NCBI RefSeq assembly: GCF_019710585.1
Contig: NZ_JAIFZQ010000008.1
Coordinates: 1-64,000 of the forward strand
Direction: 5' to 3'
Source of the DNA: Arthrobacter sp. MAHUQ-56
GTDB taxonomy: Bacteria > Actinomycetota > Actinomycetes > Actinomycetales > Micrococcaceae
Length of the DNA: 64,000 bases
The notes under the pieces were generated by a model that was given only the letters and a program-made list of their open reading frames with translations, did no database searches and was not told the origin of the DNA. How positions within the stretch are numbered: the stretch's first letter is position 1; every line of letters starts with the position of its first letter. Both the position numbers and the translations under genes were made by a program. This document shows, piece after piece, positions 26,794-35,825 of the stretch.

Positions 26794-27939
26794 ATGTCCT
26801 ACACCGATCAGCACCCCACCGTCAGCAGCACGCCGGCCACTCCACCGGCACCCCAAAGTCCCGCCGCCGGCACCACTCCGGCGGCGGGAGCGGCGGGCAT
26901 CACGCCGGAGGAACTACAGCTCTCGGCGCGCAACCATTCCATGCCGCTGGAGGCGCTCCGGCGGGACGTGACGCCGCCGGGTCTCCACTATGTGCTGACC
27001 CATTTCGACATCCCGGACATCGACGGAGACTCCTGGCATTTGCGGATCAATGGTGCGGTGGAGCGTGCTCTGGAACTGAGCATGGCCGCGCTTCGCAGGG
27101 ACCCGGCCATCACTGTCCCGGTCACCCTTGAATGCGCAGGAAACGGCCGGTCACTCCTGGACCCAAGGCCGCTTAGCCAGCCCTGGGTGCTGGAGGCGGT
27201 GGGGACGGCCCACTGGACCGGCGTTCCCCTGGCCTACCTCCTGGGGAAAGCAGGGGTGCTGCCCAATGCCACGGAGGTCGTCTTTACCGGGACCGACGCG
27301 GGGGTGCAGGGCGGCGTTGCCCAGAAGTACGCGCGGAGCCTGCCGATCCGGGAAGCGCTGCGTCCCGACGTCGTCCTTGCCTATGAGATGAACGGGGGCG
27401 AACTGCCGCCCCAGCACGGATACCCGCTGCGGCTGGTTGTCCCCGGGTGGTACGGCATGGCCAGCGTCAAGTGGCTCGAATCCATTGAGGTGGTCACGGC
27501 GCCGTTCACCGGTTACCAGCAGCAGGTCGCCTACCGTTACCAGGACTCCGAGGACGACGCCGGGCGGCCGGTTTCCCGGATCCGCGTGCGTTCGCTGATG
27601 GTCCCGCCGGGAATCCCCGACTTCTTCACCCGGCGCCGGGTTCTCCGCCCCGGTCCGGTGCTGCTGCAGGGCAGGGCGTGGTCCGGGGAAGGTGCAGTCA
27701 CGGCCGTAGAGGTGGGAATCGACGGCAGTTGGCTCCCCGCCCAACTGGACAAGCCGGCGGGTGGCTACGCCTGGCGGAAATGGACACTGCCGTGGGTTGC
27801 CGAGCCCGGCGAGCATGTCCTCGCCTGCCGCGCCACCGACATCACCGGTGCCACGCAGCCCCTCGAGCAGAACTGGAATTACCAAGGGATGGGCAACAAC
27901 GTGGTGCAGCGCGTGAACGTGACGGTCGAAGGCAGCTGA
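26794..27939 (+). CDS. sulfite-oxidase-family molybdopterin enzyme
   Basis: 381 aa. A Pro/Ala-rich N-terminus is followed by the Mo-cofactor domain with VTLECAGNGR, in which Cys114 should ligate molybdenum, and HGYPLRLVVPGWYGMASVKWL. A C-terminal Mo-co dimerisation domain (about residues 265-378, ending EQNWNYQGMGNNVVQRV) is present. No twin-arginine signal, so likely cytoplasmic. It probably oxidises sulfite or a related oxyanion; the electron acceptor is unknown since no cytochrome lies nearby. Confidence 0.9.
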   Translation: MSYTDQHPTVSSTPATPPAPQSPAAGTTPAAGAAGITPEELQLSARNHSMPLEALRRDVTPPGLHYVLTHFDIPDIDGDSWHLRINGAVERALELSMAALRRDPAITVPVTLECAGNGRSLLDPRPLSQPWVLEAVGTAHWTGVPLAYLLGKAGVLPNATEVVFTGTDAGVQGGVAQKYARSLPIREALRPDVVLAYEMNGGELPPQHGYPLRLVVPGWYGMASVKWLESIEVVTAPFTGYQQQVAYRYQDSEDDAGRPVSRIRVRSLMVPPGIPDFFTRRRVLRPGPVLLQGRAWSGEGAVTAVEVGIDGSWLPAQLDKPAGGYAWRKWTLPWVAEPGEHVLACRATDITGATQPLEQNWNYQGMGNNVVQRVNVTVEGS

Positions 27940-27970
27940 TCCGGCGCCGGGGCTATACTCGGTGCCAATC

Positions 27971-28354
27971 ATGACGAGCCTTCCTACCGCCCCAGCCAGT
28001 GTCCGAATCGATGCCTGGTTGTGGGCAATCCGCGCCTACAAGACCCGTTCTGCCGCCACCGCCGCGTGCCGGGCCGGGCATGTACGCCTGAACGGCAGCC
28101 CGTCGAAGGCATCGGCGACCCTGGTAACCGGTGATACTGTAACCGTCCGCATGCCGGGCTACGAGCGCATCCTCGAAGTGAGGCGCCTCATTGCCAAGCG
28201 CGTAGGGGCTGAGGCAGCGTCCCACTGCTTCACGGACCATACGCCGCCACGGCCCCTTGCCCCGGCACTTGGGCTGCCCCAGCGCGACCGGGGCACCGGC
28301 CGGCCAACCAAGAAGGATCGCCGCGAGATGGAGCGGCTCCGCGGCACGGTCTAG
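27971..28354 (+). CDS. S4-domain RNA-binding protein (Hsp15-like)
   Basis: 127 aa from the ATG at 27971. The S4 domain spans about residues 8-65: VRIDAWLWAIRAYKTRSAATAACRAGHV, then NGSPSKASATLVTGDTV. The basic C-terminal tail (RPTKKDRREMERLRGTV) is usual for Hsp15, which binds stalled 50S subunits carrying peptidyl-tRNA. A -10-like TATACT (27954-27959) lies 11 nt before the ATG, so the transcript probably has an almost absent leader. Confidence 0.9.
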   Translation: MTSLPTAPASVRIDAWLWAIRAYKTRSAATAACRAGHVRLNGSPSKASATLVTGDTVTVRMPGYERILEVRRLIAKRVGAEAASHCFTDHTPPRPLAPALGLPQRDRGTGRPTKKDRREMERLRGTV

Positions 28355-28514
28355 GTGCTGACGGTTTCAATGCCGCCCCTGGATCGTTAAGTACGACGGC
28401 GGGTGGCTGGCTTTTGGAGGCCTGCGGTCTTCCTTGGGTGTTTGCCGGAGCCGTTTTCCACATAGGGGTTGGGGGTGGCTGCCATTGTCAGAGGGTGCTG
28501 GAAGACTTTTGGTT

Positions 28515-30043
28515 ATGGAAGCGGTTTTGGGGACGGTGGCAGTGCAGCAGGCGGTGCAATGCGCCGAACTGTCCGCTGTTGGTGCCACTCCAAACCCACC
28601 CGCCGCCCCTTGCATTAGGGATGTCCTGAAGCTGCTGGCTCGTGTTCCTTTGGCTGCTGACGGCGCGGGAATGATGGACCAGATGCGCGCGCTGGAGGAC
28701 CTGAAATGCCTGGCAGGTGCCCGGCAGGCGGGGCTTGCCGTGGCCTTCGACGCCGATCAGCGGCGGGGGCAGGCTGCAGCGGGGGTGCCTGCCGGGGAAC
28801 AGGATGCGGGGGTGGCTGCGCAGATCGCTCTGGCGCGGCGTGAGTCGCCGGCGAAGGGTTCGCGGCTGCTGGGCCTGGCAAAACCCTCACGGGGATGCCC
28901 CATACGTTCGAAGGGTTCAGGAACGGCCGGTTGAATGAGTGGCGGGCAACGCTGGTCGTGAAGGAAACCATCTGCCTGTCGGCCGGGGACCGCGCCGCGG
29001 TTGATGAGGAGCTCGCCGCCGAGACCGGAACGCTCGACGGCGCCAGTGATAAAGCGGTTGTGGCCGCGGTCCCTGCCGCGGCCTACCGGCGGGACCCCGC
29101 CTCTGTGGCGAAGCGTGCGGCCCGGGCTGTGGGCGAGCGGTGCGTGAGCCTGCGCCCTGCCCCGGACACCATGACCTACCTCACCGCCCTGCTGCCCGTC
29201 GCCACCTACGCCGCCCTGGCCCGGGACGCCGACACCGCCCGCTCGGCAGGCGATGACCGGTCCCGGGGGCAGGTCATGGCCGACACCCTGGTCGAACGCG
29301 TCACCGGCACCCCCGGCGGCATCACCGGGGTCGAGATCCAGCTCGTCATGACCGACCGCACCCTCCTGCAGGCAGACGCCGAACCCGCAAGGCTCCCCGG
29401 CTACGGCACCATCCCCGCAGCAGCCGCCCGCGACCTCGCCCTCACGGGCAAGAACAGCACAGACGACGCCCTCACAAGTGGTACCAGCGGGAGCGACACC
29501 GGCAACCCGGAAACCGGCACTCAAGACCTCAATCTCTGAGTCCGCAGGCTCTACACCGCCCCCACCACCGGGGAACTTGTCGCGATGGACTCGAAGGCCC
29601 GGCTCTTCCCACCCGGGTTGAAACGCTTCCTCCTGATCCGGGACGACACCTGCCGCACCCCGTACTGCGACGCACCGATCCGGCACCACGACCACGTCGT
29701 CTCCTGGCAAGCAGGCGGCCCCACTGTTGCGTCCAACGGCCAGGGCCTCTGCGAAGCCTGCAACCACACCAAGGAAACCCCCGGCTGGACTGCACAACCA
29801 GTTCCCGAACCGCGGCACACCGTCACCACAAACACCCCCACCGGACACACCTACGGGTCAACCGCACCTCCCCTTCCGGGCCCTGCACTCCTGCCAGCGA
29901 CCACGGCGGCTGTCCCGCCGACTGCCCGAAGCCGTCGTCGCACCTGCGATGCCCAAGGAACAAAGTCGCGCCAACGCGCCCCAGCCCGGGATCCGGCAGG
30001 GCGCGCGCCAGGAACACCGCTCCCACCAGCGCTGATGCGCTAA
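28515..30043 (+). pseudogene. broken DUF222-HNH endonuclease gene (13E12-repeat type)
   Basis: Reading starts at the ATG at 28515 with DUF222-like sequence (MEAVLGTVAVQQAVQ). Near 28882, GGCCTGGCAAAACCC should read on as AL-TGMPHTFEGF, so a single base has been lost and the frame shifts by one. DUF222 continues to 29536, where an in-frame TGA (29537-29539) interrupts DLNL and [26 protein letters not shown]. The HNH domain is otherwise intact ([23 protein letters not shown] ending in the CEACNHTKE zinc knuckle, given here in parts). Two lesions make a functional product unlikely. Such genes occur in many copies in related actinobacteria and behave like mobile or repeated elements. Confidence 0.85.
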
Positions 30044-30156
30044 ACGCCGCGGGATTAGGGGCGCCCCTAATATTGCCCCTGCCCACCCCTGCCCCGGGGA
30101 GCGTAAAGTGGCATCGGACGCCTGATTCTGGACGCCTCGCTGCTTAGGGAGAGATC

Positions 30157-30774
30157 GTGACGATTGATTGGGACGAAAAAAAGGCCCTGCTACAGGAACC
30201 AAACATTGCCAAAGTGACGCAGCTTTGCGATGAACTGATGGAAAAGAAGCCCGGCTCCACCGTCCCCTATATCGACCCCGTCCACGACGAAGATGAGTGC
30301 AGGATCATCAGTCTCCACCCGAGCCCCGGCAAGGGCACCGAGTCCGGATTCGTCTCCCATAACAACGACGACGAAGCCGCCCGCCGCGCCACCCAGATCT
30401 ACGAACTGGCCGAACTCGACCCCCGCTACGTGATGCCGTGGAACGCATACCCCTGGGTCCGGGAAAGCGGCAGCCCGTCGGCACTAAGCGTCCAGGAAAA
30501 GACGGACGGCCTCCGTCCCTTCCGCCAGTTCCTCAAAATCAACGCCCGTGTCTCTGCGGTCATCGCCCATGGCACGGATGCGTCCACCTTCCTGACACTG
30601 TTCGAAAAGACGTACCACTCGTCGCTGAAGAACGCGGGAATCAAGATCTACAAGGCAACCGCACTGGGTGGCAGGGCGTTTGCCGTCTCCGAGGCCAAAC
30701 AGGAAGAGCTCCTCGCTAAGAGCGTGGAGGTCTACCGGGACGCCATGCAGCGCGCCGGTATCCAGCACCTGTAA
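30157..30774 (+). CDS. uracil-DNA-glycosylase-like protein
   Basis: 205 aa from a GTG start with AGGGAGAG upstream. The stretch IISLHPSPGKGTESGFVSHNNDDEA followed by VMPWNAYPWV (pieces near residues 50 and 93) follows the pattern of the UDG-fold proteins common in Streptomyces (GS-FISP-NDDG-A then TWNVVPWY). The second active-site motif is less clear (VSAVIAHGTDASTF). It may repair damaged DNA bases or act as a defence-linked glycosylase. The assignment is from motif resemblance only. Confidence 0.55.
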   Translation: MTIDWDEKKALLQEPNIAKVTQLCDELMEKKPGSTVPYIDPVHDEDECRIISLHPSPGKGTESGFVSHNNDDEAARRATQIYELAELDPRYVMPWNAYPWVRESGSPSALSVQEKTDGLRPFRQFLKINARVSAVIAHGTDASTFLTLFEKTYHSSLKNAGIKIYKATALGGRAFAVSEAKQEELLAKSVEVYRDAMQRAGIQHL

Positions 30775-30821
30775 ACCATGGCCTGCGCTGCGTTCCTGCC
30801 ATAGCTGCCGGGAGCAGCGTG

Positions 30822-32066
30822 TTATCCCTCGAACATCCGTCGGCGGTGCTTCAGCTCTTTGGCCCATGCCCTGGTGACCATCTCCGGGAACGGTGAGCCG
30901 CCGTCGTGGTTCCCTTTGGCGCCAGTTGCGACGGCGAAGGCCGTCCCTGCCTGAAGGTCGGCAAGCAACGGCCCCGACGCCGCCAGGGCCAGCTCGGCCA
31001 CCTTCGCTGCGGCGCGCGCCGGAAGTCCCAGCCCCGCCGCCCAGCCCAGGAAGTGGCGGCGAGAGATGCCCGTCCGTTTGCCGTCAAGGGTCAGCGCCAG
31101 CGTCTTGTCGCCGTAAACGACGGTGGAAGGGATGTCGTACACCGGCGCGACGGTCCATTCCCCATGCGGCTGCTGCACCATGGACAGGTTCTTGGCGTGG
31201 AGGTCGCCGTTGCCGCTCAACCACGCAAAGGCCACCTGGATGGCGAGGTTCCGCAGGGCCGGCAGCGGCGCGGCACAGTGATCAGCCAAAGCATGGCAGA
31301 CCTGTCCGTAGCCCACGTTGTACTTGTCCGCCGGGTAGAGCTTGAGTACTTGGGCGGCGTCTTCGACAGCCAAACGCTGAACCTCGTCCGCTCCCCCGCC
31401 GGGCAACGGAACCCTGTCGAAGCGCTCCACCAGCAGGCCCGGCCGCCCGCCTATGTCCCGGATAAGCTCCACCCGGCTTAACGGGATCCGCAGTTTGGCC
31501 GCGTAACGGAACATCACCAGTTCGTTCTCCACCACGTGCGGAAATTCGGGGGCATTGAGTTTAAGGATGTACCGCCGCCCTGCGCGGGCAACGGGTACCG
31601 AAATCATTCCCGCGGACAATTTGTCCTGCACCCCTGCCAGTGCCACCGGGTCAATCAGGTCCGGGTCACCCAGAAGCTGGTCGAAATCAACGGGCTGTTT
31701 CGGGTCCAGTTCCACTGCATGCTCGTCCGACTCCAGCGGCTCCCCGTGTCCCACGATCTGCACGTCACCCACAGGATTCGCGCCTGCTGCGATGAGCAGG
31801 GACAGGTCGTCGTCGGCGCTGGTCTTGATGGAGCGCCGCAGCGCGTTCAGGCGGCGGCCTTCCGGCAGCAGCCCGGTGAAGTAGGGCGGGGCTGCCCCCG
31901 AGGCAGAGAAGACAGGCTCGCCTGTCAGCGGCAGGGAGCTTGCGACGGCAGGCCCATTCGCAGCGAGGTACGACGGCAGGTAAGTGAACTTCGTGCCGCC
32001 GTCGTGCCGCTCCAGCCGCGCGGCCAAAACGCCGGCCTTGTAAATGTCCGCAACCCGGTGCCTCAC
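30822..32066 (-). CDS. hipA: HipA-type Ser/Thr kinase toxin
   Basis: 414 aa. HipA N-terminal domain (ADIYKAGVLAARLERHDGGTKFTYL; FTGLLPEGRRLNALR) and kinase domain with GVQDKLSAGM, phosphate-binding RYILKLN, catalytic SGNGDLHAKNLS (HGDLHxKN-type Asp) and metal-binding APVYDIPST. All key residues are present, so the kinase is probably active. Known HipA proteins phosphorylate aminoacyl-tRNA synthetases and induce dormancy. The GTG start overlaps the hipB stop (GTGA), so antitoxin and toxin are coupled. Confidence 0.9.
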   Translation of the reverse strand: MRHRVADIYKAGVLAARLERHDGGTKFTYLPSYLAANGPAVASSLPLTGEPVFSASGAAPPYFTGLLPEGRRLNALRRSIKTSADDDLSLLIAAGANPVGDVQIVGHGEPLESDEHAVELDPKQPVDFDQLLGDPDLIDPVALAGVQDKLSAGMISVPVARAGRRYILKLNAPEFPHVVENELVMFRYAAKLRIPLSRVELIRDIGGRPGLLVERFDRVPLPGGGADEVQRLAVEDAAQVLKLYPADKYNVGYGQVCHALADHCAAPLPALRNLAIQVAFAWLSGNGDLHAKNLSMVQQPHGEWTVAPVYDIPSTVVYGDKTLALTLDGKRTGISRRHFLGWAAGLGLPARAAAKVAELALAASGPLLADLQAGTAFAVATGAKGNHDGGSPFPEMVTRAWAKELKHRRRMFEG

Positions 32067-32326
32067 GAGCCGGCTCCGTCCTGGCCGCCCGGCGGCTGTG
32101 CAACGCGGGAGGCCTGGCTGGCGCGGCCGGTGACCTGCAGCTCAAGGCCCAGGGTTCCCAGCACCGCCACGAGCGAGTCGAGCTGGATGCTGGGCTTGCC
32201 CTGCTCGACGAACCGCACGAAGCGCTCAGACACCCCTGCCATGTCCGCAAGGTCGCGCTGGGTGAGGCGCAAGGATGCCCGCCGCGCCCGAACTTCTGCT
32301 GCCAGCCGCTTCGGCAACTCGTCCAT
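32063..32326 (-). CDS. hipB: HipB-type XRE antitoxin
   Basis: 87 aa from the ATG at 32326 (MDELPKRLAAEVRARRASL). The helix-turn-helix covers about residues 10-60 (LRLTQRDLADMAGVSERFVRF, EQGKPSIQLDSLVAVLGTLGL). The C-terminal tail is flexible, as in other HipB proteins where it is degraded to release HipA. Two identical palindromes upstream are the expected autoregulatory sites. The frame remains open to 32419, but that would run through the proximal operator, so the later ATG is preferred. Confidence 0.88.
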   Translation of the reverse strand: MDELPKRLAAEVRARRASLRLTQRDLADMAGVSERFVRFVEQGKPSIQLDSLVAVLGTLGLELQVTGRASQASRVAQPPGGQDGAGS

Positions 32327-32350
32327 ATCCGTCAATACCACCCGCCTATA

Positions 32351-32364
32351 GGCACGAACGTGCC
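32351..32364. promoter_or_regulatory. hipBA operator, proximal copy
   Basis: Perfect palindrome GGCACGAACGTGCC, apart from the central AA, 25 nt before hipB. A TATAGG -10-like hexamer on the minus strand (32350-32345) abuts it, so a bound HipB dimer would cover the promoter. Confidence 0.75.
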
Positions 32365-32421
32365 GATTATCCCGCTCAATAACCGTACCGCCGATGGAAC
32401 CCGCAGTAAAGCACGCCATTC

Positions 32422-32435
32422 GGCACGAACGTGCC
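32422..32435. promoter_or_regulatory. hipBA operator, distal copy
   Basis: Identical 14-bp GGCACGAACGTGCC, 71 bp from the proximal copy. Seventy-one base pairs is close to seven helical turns, so two bound dimers would lie on the same DNA face and could bridge by a loop. It is also 117 nt before the divergent PAP2 gene. Confidence 0.75.
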
Positions 32436-32551
32436 GGGTCACAGGAAAGACTGCCTCGTCAAATCGGGCCCGCCCCAGCCGCCTCACAGGTTCCTTTCAG
32501 GCAGACAGGCCCATACTCAAGGGAGTACCCGTACCCCGAAAGAACCACACC

Positions 32552-33307
32552 ATGCCCTCCCCAAGACCCCATCCTGATGCACCGCCCGGCCCGGAAGTTC
32601 CTGAGGTCCGGATGGCCGCCCTGCCGCAGCTCCGGCACTGGATCGCGGTACCCCTGCTGGCCGCCGTCCTGATCGCCGCCGCCGGTTTGGCGCTGCGGTT
32701 CATCCCGGCCCTGACCGCCTCCGACATGGCCGTCGATGCCGAGCTGAGCCATGACCACACTCCGCCCCTGACCGGCATTGCCCTCTTCATCAACGTGGTT
32801 TTCAGCCCGCCCGGGGGCGTGGTGATGATCGCGGCCCTCTGCCTGTACCTGCTGCTGGTGCGGCGAAGCCCCGTGAACGCGGTGGCCACAGGAATGGTGG
32901 CGGCCGGGGGCTGGGTCAGCAGTGAGCTTTTCAAGGTAGTGGTGGCGCGGCACAGGCCAGATTCCACTGCCCTGTTCAACCCGCTGATCCCCGAGCCCGG
33001 CACGGACAGCTTCCCCAGTGGCCACACAGCCCTGGCGGCGGCCCTCGCCATCGCCATCTTCCTGCTGGCGCGCGGCACCCGGTGGCAGCGCACCGCCGTC
33101 GTCCTGGGTGTGCTCCTTGTGGTGGCGGTGGCTCTCTCCCGCATCTACCTGGGCGTGCACTACCCCACCGACGTCGTGGCGTCCTTCCTTACGGCGGCAA
33201 CCGGAGCGGCGTTCGTTACCGGCCTCTGGAACCGGTTCGGCCTGGCCATGCTCGGCCGGATCCCGTTCCTGGCAAAGCTTGGGCCCGTCCCGGCGCCGCA
33301 GGCTTAA
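32552..33307 (+). CDS. PAP2-family membrane phosphatase
   Basis: 251 aa from the ATG at 32552. Six membrane helices. All three phosphatase signatures are present: KVVVARHRP, FPSGHTAL and SRIYLGVHYPTDV. Likely removes a phosphate from a lipid such as undecaprenyl pyrophosphate or phosphatidic acid. The next gene, 11 nt downstream, is a DedA protein, a family recently tied to undecaprenyl-phosphate transport, which favours a lipid-carrier role. The upstream open frame to 32360 is coding-like only in part and has no better start. Confidence 0.9.
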   Translation: MPSPRPHPDAPPGPEVPEVRMAALPQLRHWIAVPLLAAVLIAAAGLALRFIPALTASDMAVDAELSHDHTPPLTGIALFINVVFSPPGGVVMIAALCLYLLLVRRSPVNAVATGMVAAGGWVSSELFKVVVARHRPDSTALFNPLIPEPGTDSFPSGHTALAAALAIAIFLLARGTRWQRTAVVLGVLLVVAVALSRIYLGVHYPTDVVASFLTAATGAAFVTGLWNRFGLAMLGRIPFLAKLGPVPAPQA

Positions 33308-33317
33308 ACTTGCTGCC

Positions 33318-33953
33318 ATGACGGCCTTCATCGATGGCCTCCTGAACGTCAGCCCCCTGGTGGCCTACATCGCCGTCTTCTGCCTGGTGTTCGCCGAAGA
33401 CGCCTTGTTTGTCGGCTTCGTCATCCCGGGCGAAACGGCAGCCGTGCTGGGCGGCGTGGTGGCCAGCCGTGGCGAAGTGCAACTCTTTCCCATGATGGGC
33501 CTGGTGGTCACGGCAGCCATCGTGGGGGACAGCGCCGGATACGAGGTGGGAAAACACCTGGGCCAGCGCATCATCACCTCCCGGCCACTGGCCCGCCACC
33601 AGGAACGGCTGGAAAATGCGCAGGACTTCCTGCGCCGCAAGGGAGGCTCGGCCGTCTTCCTGGGCCGCTTCACAGCGTTCTTCCGCGCCGTCATGCCCGC
33701 GCTGGCCGGCACGTCGCGCATGCCCTACGGACGGTTCCTCGCCTTCGACGCGGCAGGCGGCCTGGCCTGGGGTGCCGGCTTTGTCCTGCTGGGCTTTTTG
33801 GCGGGCAACTCCTATGAAGCCGTTGCCCAGGCAGCAGGCCGGGACATCGCCGTCGCAGTTGCCGTGCTGGCGGTGGCCGGACTTATCGCCTGGCACTTCC
33901 GTTCCCGCCGGCGGCGGCAACGCCGGGGTGCGGCCAGCCGGCCGGAGAGATAG
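33318..33953 (+). CDS. DedA-family membrane protein
   Basis: 211 aa from the ATG at 33318. The family pattern is seen: VFAEDALFVGFVIPGETAAVLGG, GDSAGYEVGKHLG, FLGRFTAFFRAVMPALAGTSRMPYGRF (conserved Arg and Pro-Gly-Thr region). About five helices. Members with this pattern (UptA/PopT) recycle undecaprenyl phosphate across the membrane. It follows the PAP2 gene closely, so both are probably one transcript. Confidence 0.9.
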   Translation: MTAFIDGLLNVSPLVAYIAVFCLVFAEDALFVGFVIPGETAAVLGGVVASRGEVQLFPMMGLVVTAAIVGDSAGYEVGKHLGQRIITSRPLARHQERLENAQDFLRRKGGSAVFLGRFTAFFRAVMPALAGTSRMPYGRFLAFDAAGGLAWGAGFVLLGFLAGNSYEAVAQAAGRDIAVAVAVLAVAGLIAWHFRSRRRRQRRGAASRPER

Positions 33954-33958
33954 GAAGC

Positions 33959-33994
33959 TTGACACAGACTGTGACCGGTGCCATATTTAAGGCG
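33959..33994 (+). promoter_or_regulatory. putative leaderless promoter of the GntR gene
   Basis: TTGACA (33959-33964), a 17-nt spacer and CATATT (33982-33987), with the GTG start codon 7 nt beyond. Transcription would begin at or next to the G of GTG, giving a leaderless mRNA, common in actinobacteria. Confidence 0.5.
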
Positions 33995-34701
33995 TGAACC
34001 TGTCAGACAGCCGGACAGCAGGACAGCCTGCAGCCCGCCCCCTCGCCCGGCTGAGTGCCGCCGAGGCGGTTTTCAACGCTATCCGGACAGACATCGAGTC
34101 GGGCGTCATCCCGGTCGGCAGCAAACTCAGCTCCGAGGCCGTCCTCTCGCAGGAGTACGGCGTGAGCCGCTCGGTGATCCGTGAAGCCCTGCGCTCCTGC
34201 ACTGCGTTGGGACTGACCGTCACCAGGACGGGCAGGGGAACTTTTGTGGTCGCCAGCAAGGTGGCCAACGACCTGACCCTGGGACAGTACTCGGCGCGCG
34301 ACCTCACCGAGGCCCGGCCACACATCGAGGTGCCCGCCGCCGGGCTTGCCGCGCAACGGCGCACCCCGGAGGAACTGGAAACCCTCCGCGACGTCGTGGC
34401 TGCCATGTCCACCGAAACCGACCCTGAATCATGGGTTGCCATGGATTCGACCTTCCACGCCACGATTGCCCGCGCCAGCGGCAACAAGGTCTTCGCCAGC
34501 GTTGTGGCGGACATCCGTGATGCCCTGGCCCACCAGTCCGAGACGCTGAACATGGTGGCGGACCGACAGCACGCCTCGGATGTGGAACACCAGGAAATCC
34601 TTGCCGCCATCGAGGCCGGTTCCGCGGCGGACGCCCGCGCCGCCATGGCCCGGCACCTGGAAGCCGTGGGCGTTGCCTTGGACTCCATCCTCAACAACTG
34701 A
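33994..34701 (+). CDS. GntR/FadR-family regulator of asparagine catabolism (predicted)
   Basis: 235 aa from GTG. N-terminal winged helix (AVFNAIRTDIESGVIPVGSKL, VSRSVIREALRSCTALGL, TGRGTFV) and a C-terminal FCD ligand-binding domain with metal-site histidines (STFHATIARASGNKVF; HQEILAAIEAG). FadR-type proteins with FCD domains sense organic acids. It heads a cluster for asparaginase, aspartase and an amino-acid permease and lies only 40 nt from the first, so it probably controls them in response to Asn, Asp or fumarate. Confidence 0.88.
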   Translation: MNLSDSRTAGQPAARPLARLSAAEAVFNAIRTDIESGVIPVGSKLSSEAVLSQEYGVSRSVIREALRSCTALGLTVTRTGRGTFVVASKVANDLTLGQYSARDLTEARPHIEVPAAGLAAQRRTPEELETLRDVVAAMSTETDPESWVAMDSTFHATIARASGNKVFASVVADIRDALAHQSETLNMVADRQHASDVEHQEILAAIEAGSAADARAAMARHLEAVGVALDSILNN

Positions 34702-34741
34702 CCGCACGCAAGACCCAGCCATCCAACTTCCCAAGGACGCC

Positions 34742-35818
34742 ATGCCCTCCCCTGCGTTTTCCGCTGCCTCCACTGCTGATCCGGCCGTATTGGCCCTGCC
34801 GCAGCACACACCCCTGGTGGCCGCCGTCCGCGACGGCCTAGTGGAGAGCGTCCACTACGGTTCTGCCATCGCCCTCGGCCCTGACGGCACAGCAGCTGCC
34901 GCAGCCGGCGATCCGCAGGCGGCTTTCTACCCCCGCTCTTCGCTGAAGCCGTTGCAGGCCGTCGCCATGGTCCGCGCCGGACTGAAGCTCCCCGCCGACC
35001 TCCTGGCCCTCGCCGCCGCCAGCCACTCCGGCGCCGCGGCGCACCGCGACGGCGCACTGCGCATCCTCGAACTGCACGGGCTCGCCGCCTCAGACCTCGG
35101 CAACAGCACCGACCTCCCCTATGGTGTCGAAGAGCGCGAGGACTGGCTGCGCAGCGGCGGCAGCGCAACGCAAATCACCCAGAACTGCTCCGGCAAGCAC
35201 GCCGCCATGGTGGCCACCTGCGCCATCAACGGTTGGCCCGTGCAGGGCTACCTGCACCCCACACACCCGCTGCAGCAGCTCGTGGCCCGCACCGTCACCG
35301 AGCTGACCGGCGAACAGCCCGCAGCCCTGAGCACCGACGGCTGCGGCACGCCCCTGTTCGCGCTGACCCTGCACGGCATGGCCCGCGCGTTCGGCCGGCT
35401 CGCCCACGCGGCCGCCTCCGCTGGAAAGGACGACGGCGCCATTGCTTCGACCAGCCCGGAAGCCGCCGTCGGCCTTGCCATGCAGCGGCACCCTGAGATG
35501 GTGGCCGGCGAGGGCCGCGACGTCACCGACCTGATGCGCCTGCTGCCCGGCTCCGTGGCCAAAGACGGCTTCGAAGGCGTCCAGCTGGTGGGCCTGGCCG
35601 ACGGCAGCGCCGTGGCCGTGAAGATTTCCGACGGCGGCGACCGCGCCCGGATGCCGGCCACCGTGCGCATGCTCGAAGCCCTCGGCCAGGAGACAGACGA
35701 ACTGGCCGGCATCGCCACCGCCCCCGTGCTGGGCGGGGGCCACGAGGTGGGCCGGTTGCAGGCCACCGACTTCCTGAACCACAACACCCTGTCCGCACCC
35801 GTCAACGAAGCCCTGTAA
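34742..35818 (+). CDS. L-asparaginase (asparaginase II family)
   Basis: 358 aa from the ATG at 34742. Matches the AnsA/asparaginase II family (PF06089) by PRSSLKPLQAVAMVRAGL, ASHSGAAAHRDGAL, QNCSGKHAAMVATC and STDGCGTPLFAL. Converts asparagine to aspartate and ammonia in the cytosol. It is not of the classical TGGT type. Directly followed after 7 nt by aspA, so the pathway Asn to Asp to fumarate is encoded in one operon. Confidence 0.88.
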   Translation: MPSPAFSAASTADPAVLALPQHTPLVAAVRDGLVESVHYGSAIALGPDGTAAAAAGDPQAAFYPRSSLKPLQAVAMVRAGLKLPADLLALAAASHSGAAAHRDGALRILELHGLAASDLGNSTDLPYGVEEREDWLRSGGSATQITQNCSGKHAAMVATCAINGWPVQGYLHPTHPLQQLVARTVTELTGEQPAALSTDGCGTPLFALTLHGMARAFGRLAHAAASAGKDDGAIASTSPEAAVGLAMQRHPEMVAGEGRDVTDLMRLLPGSVAKDGFEGVQLVGLADGSAVAVKISDGGDRARMPATVRMLEALGQETDELAGIATAPVLGGGHEVGRLQATDFLNHNTLSAPVNEAL

Positions 35819-35825
35819 GGACACC

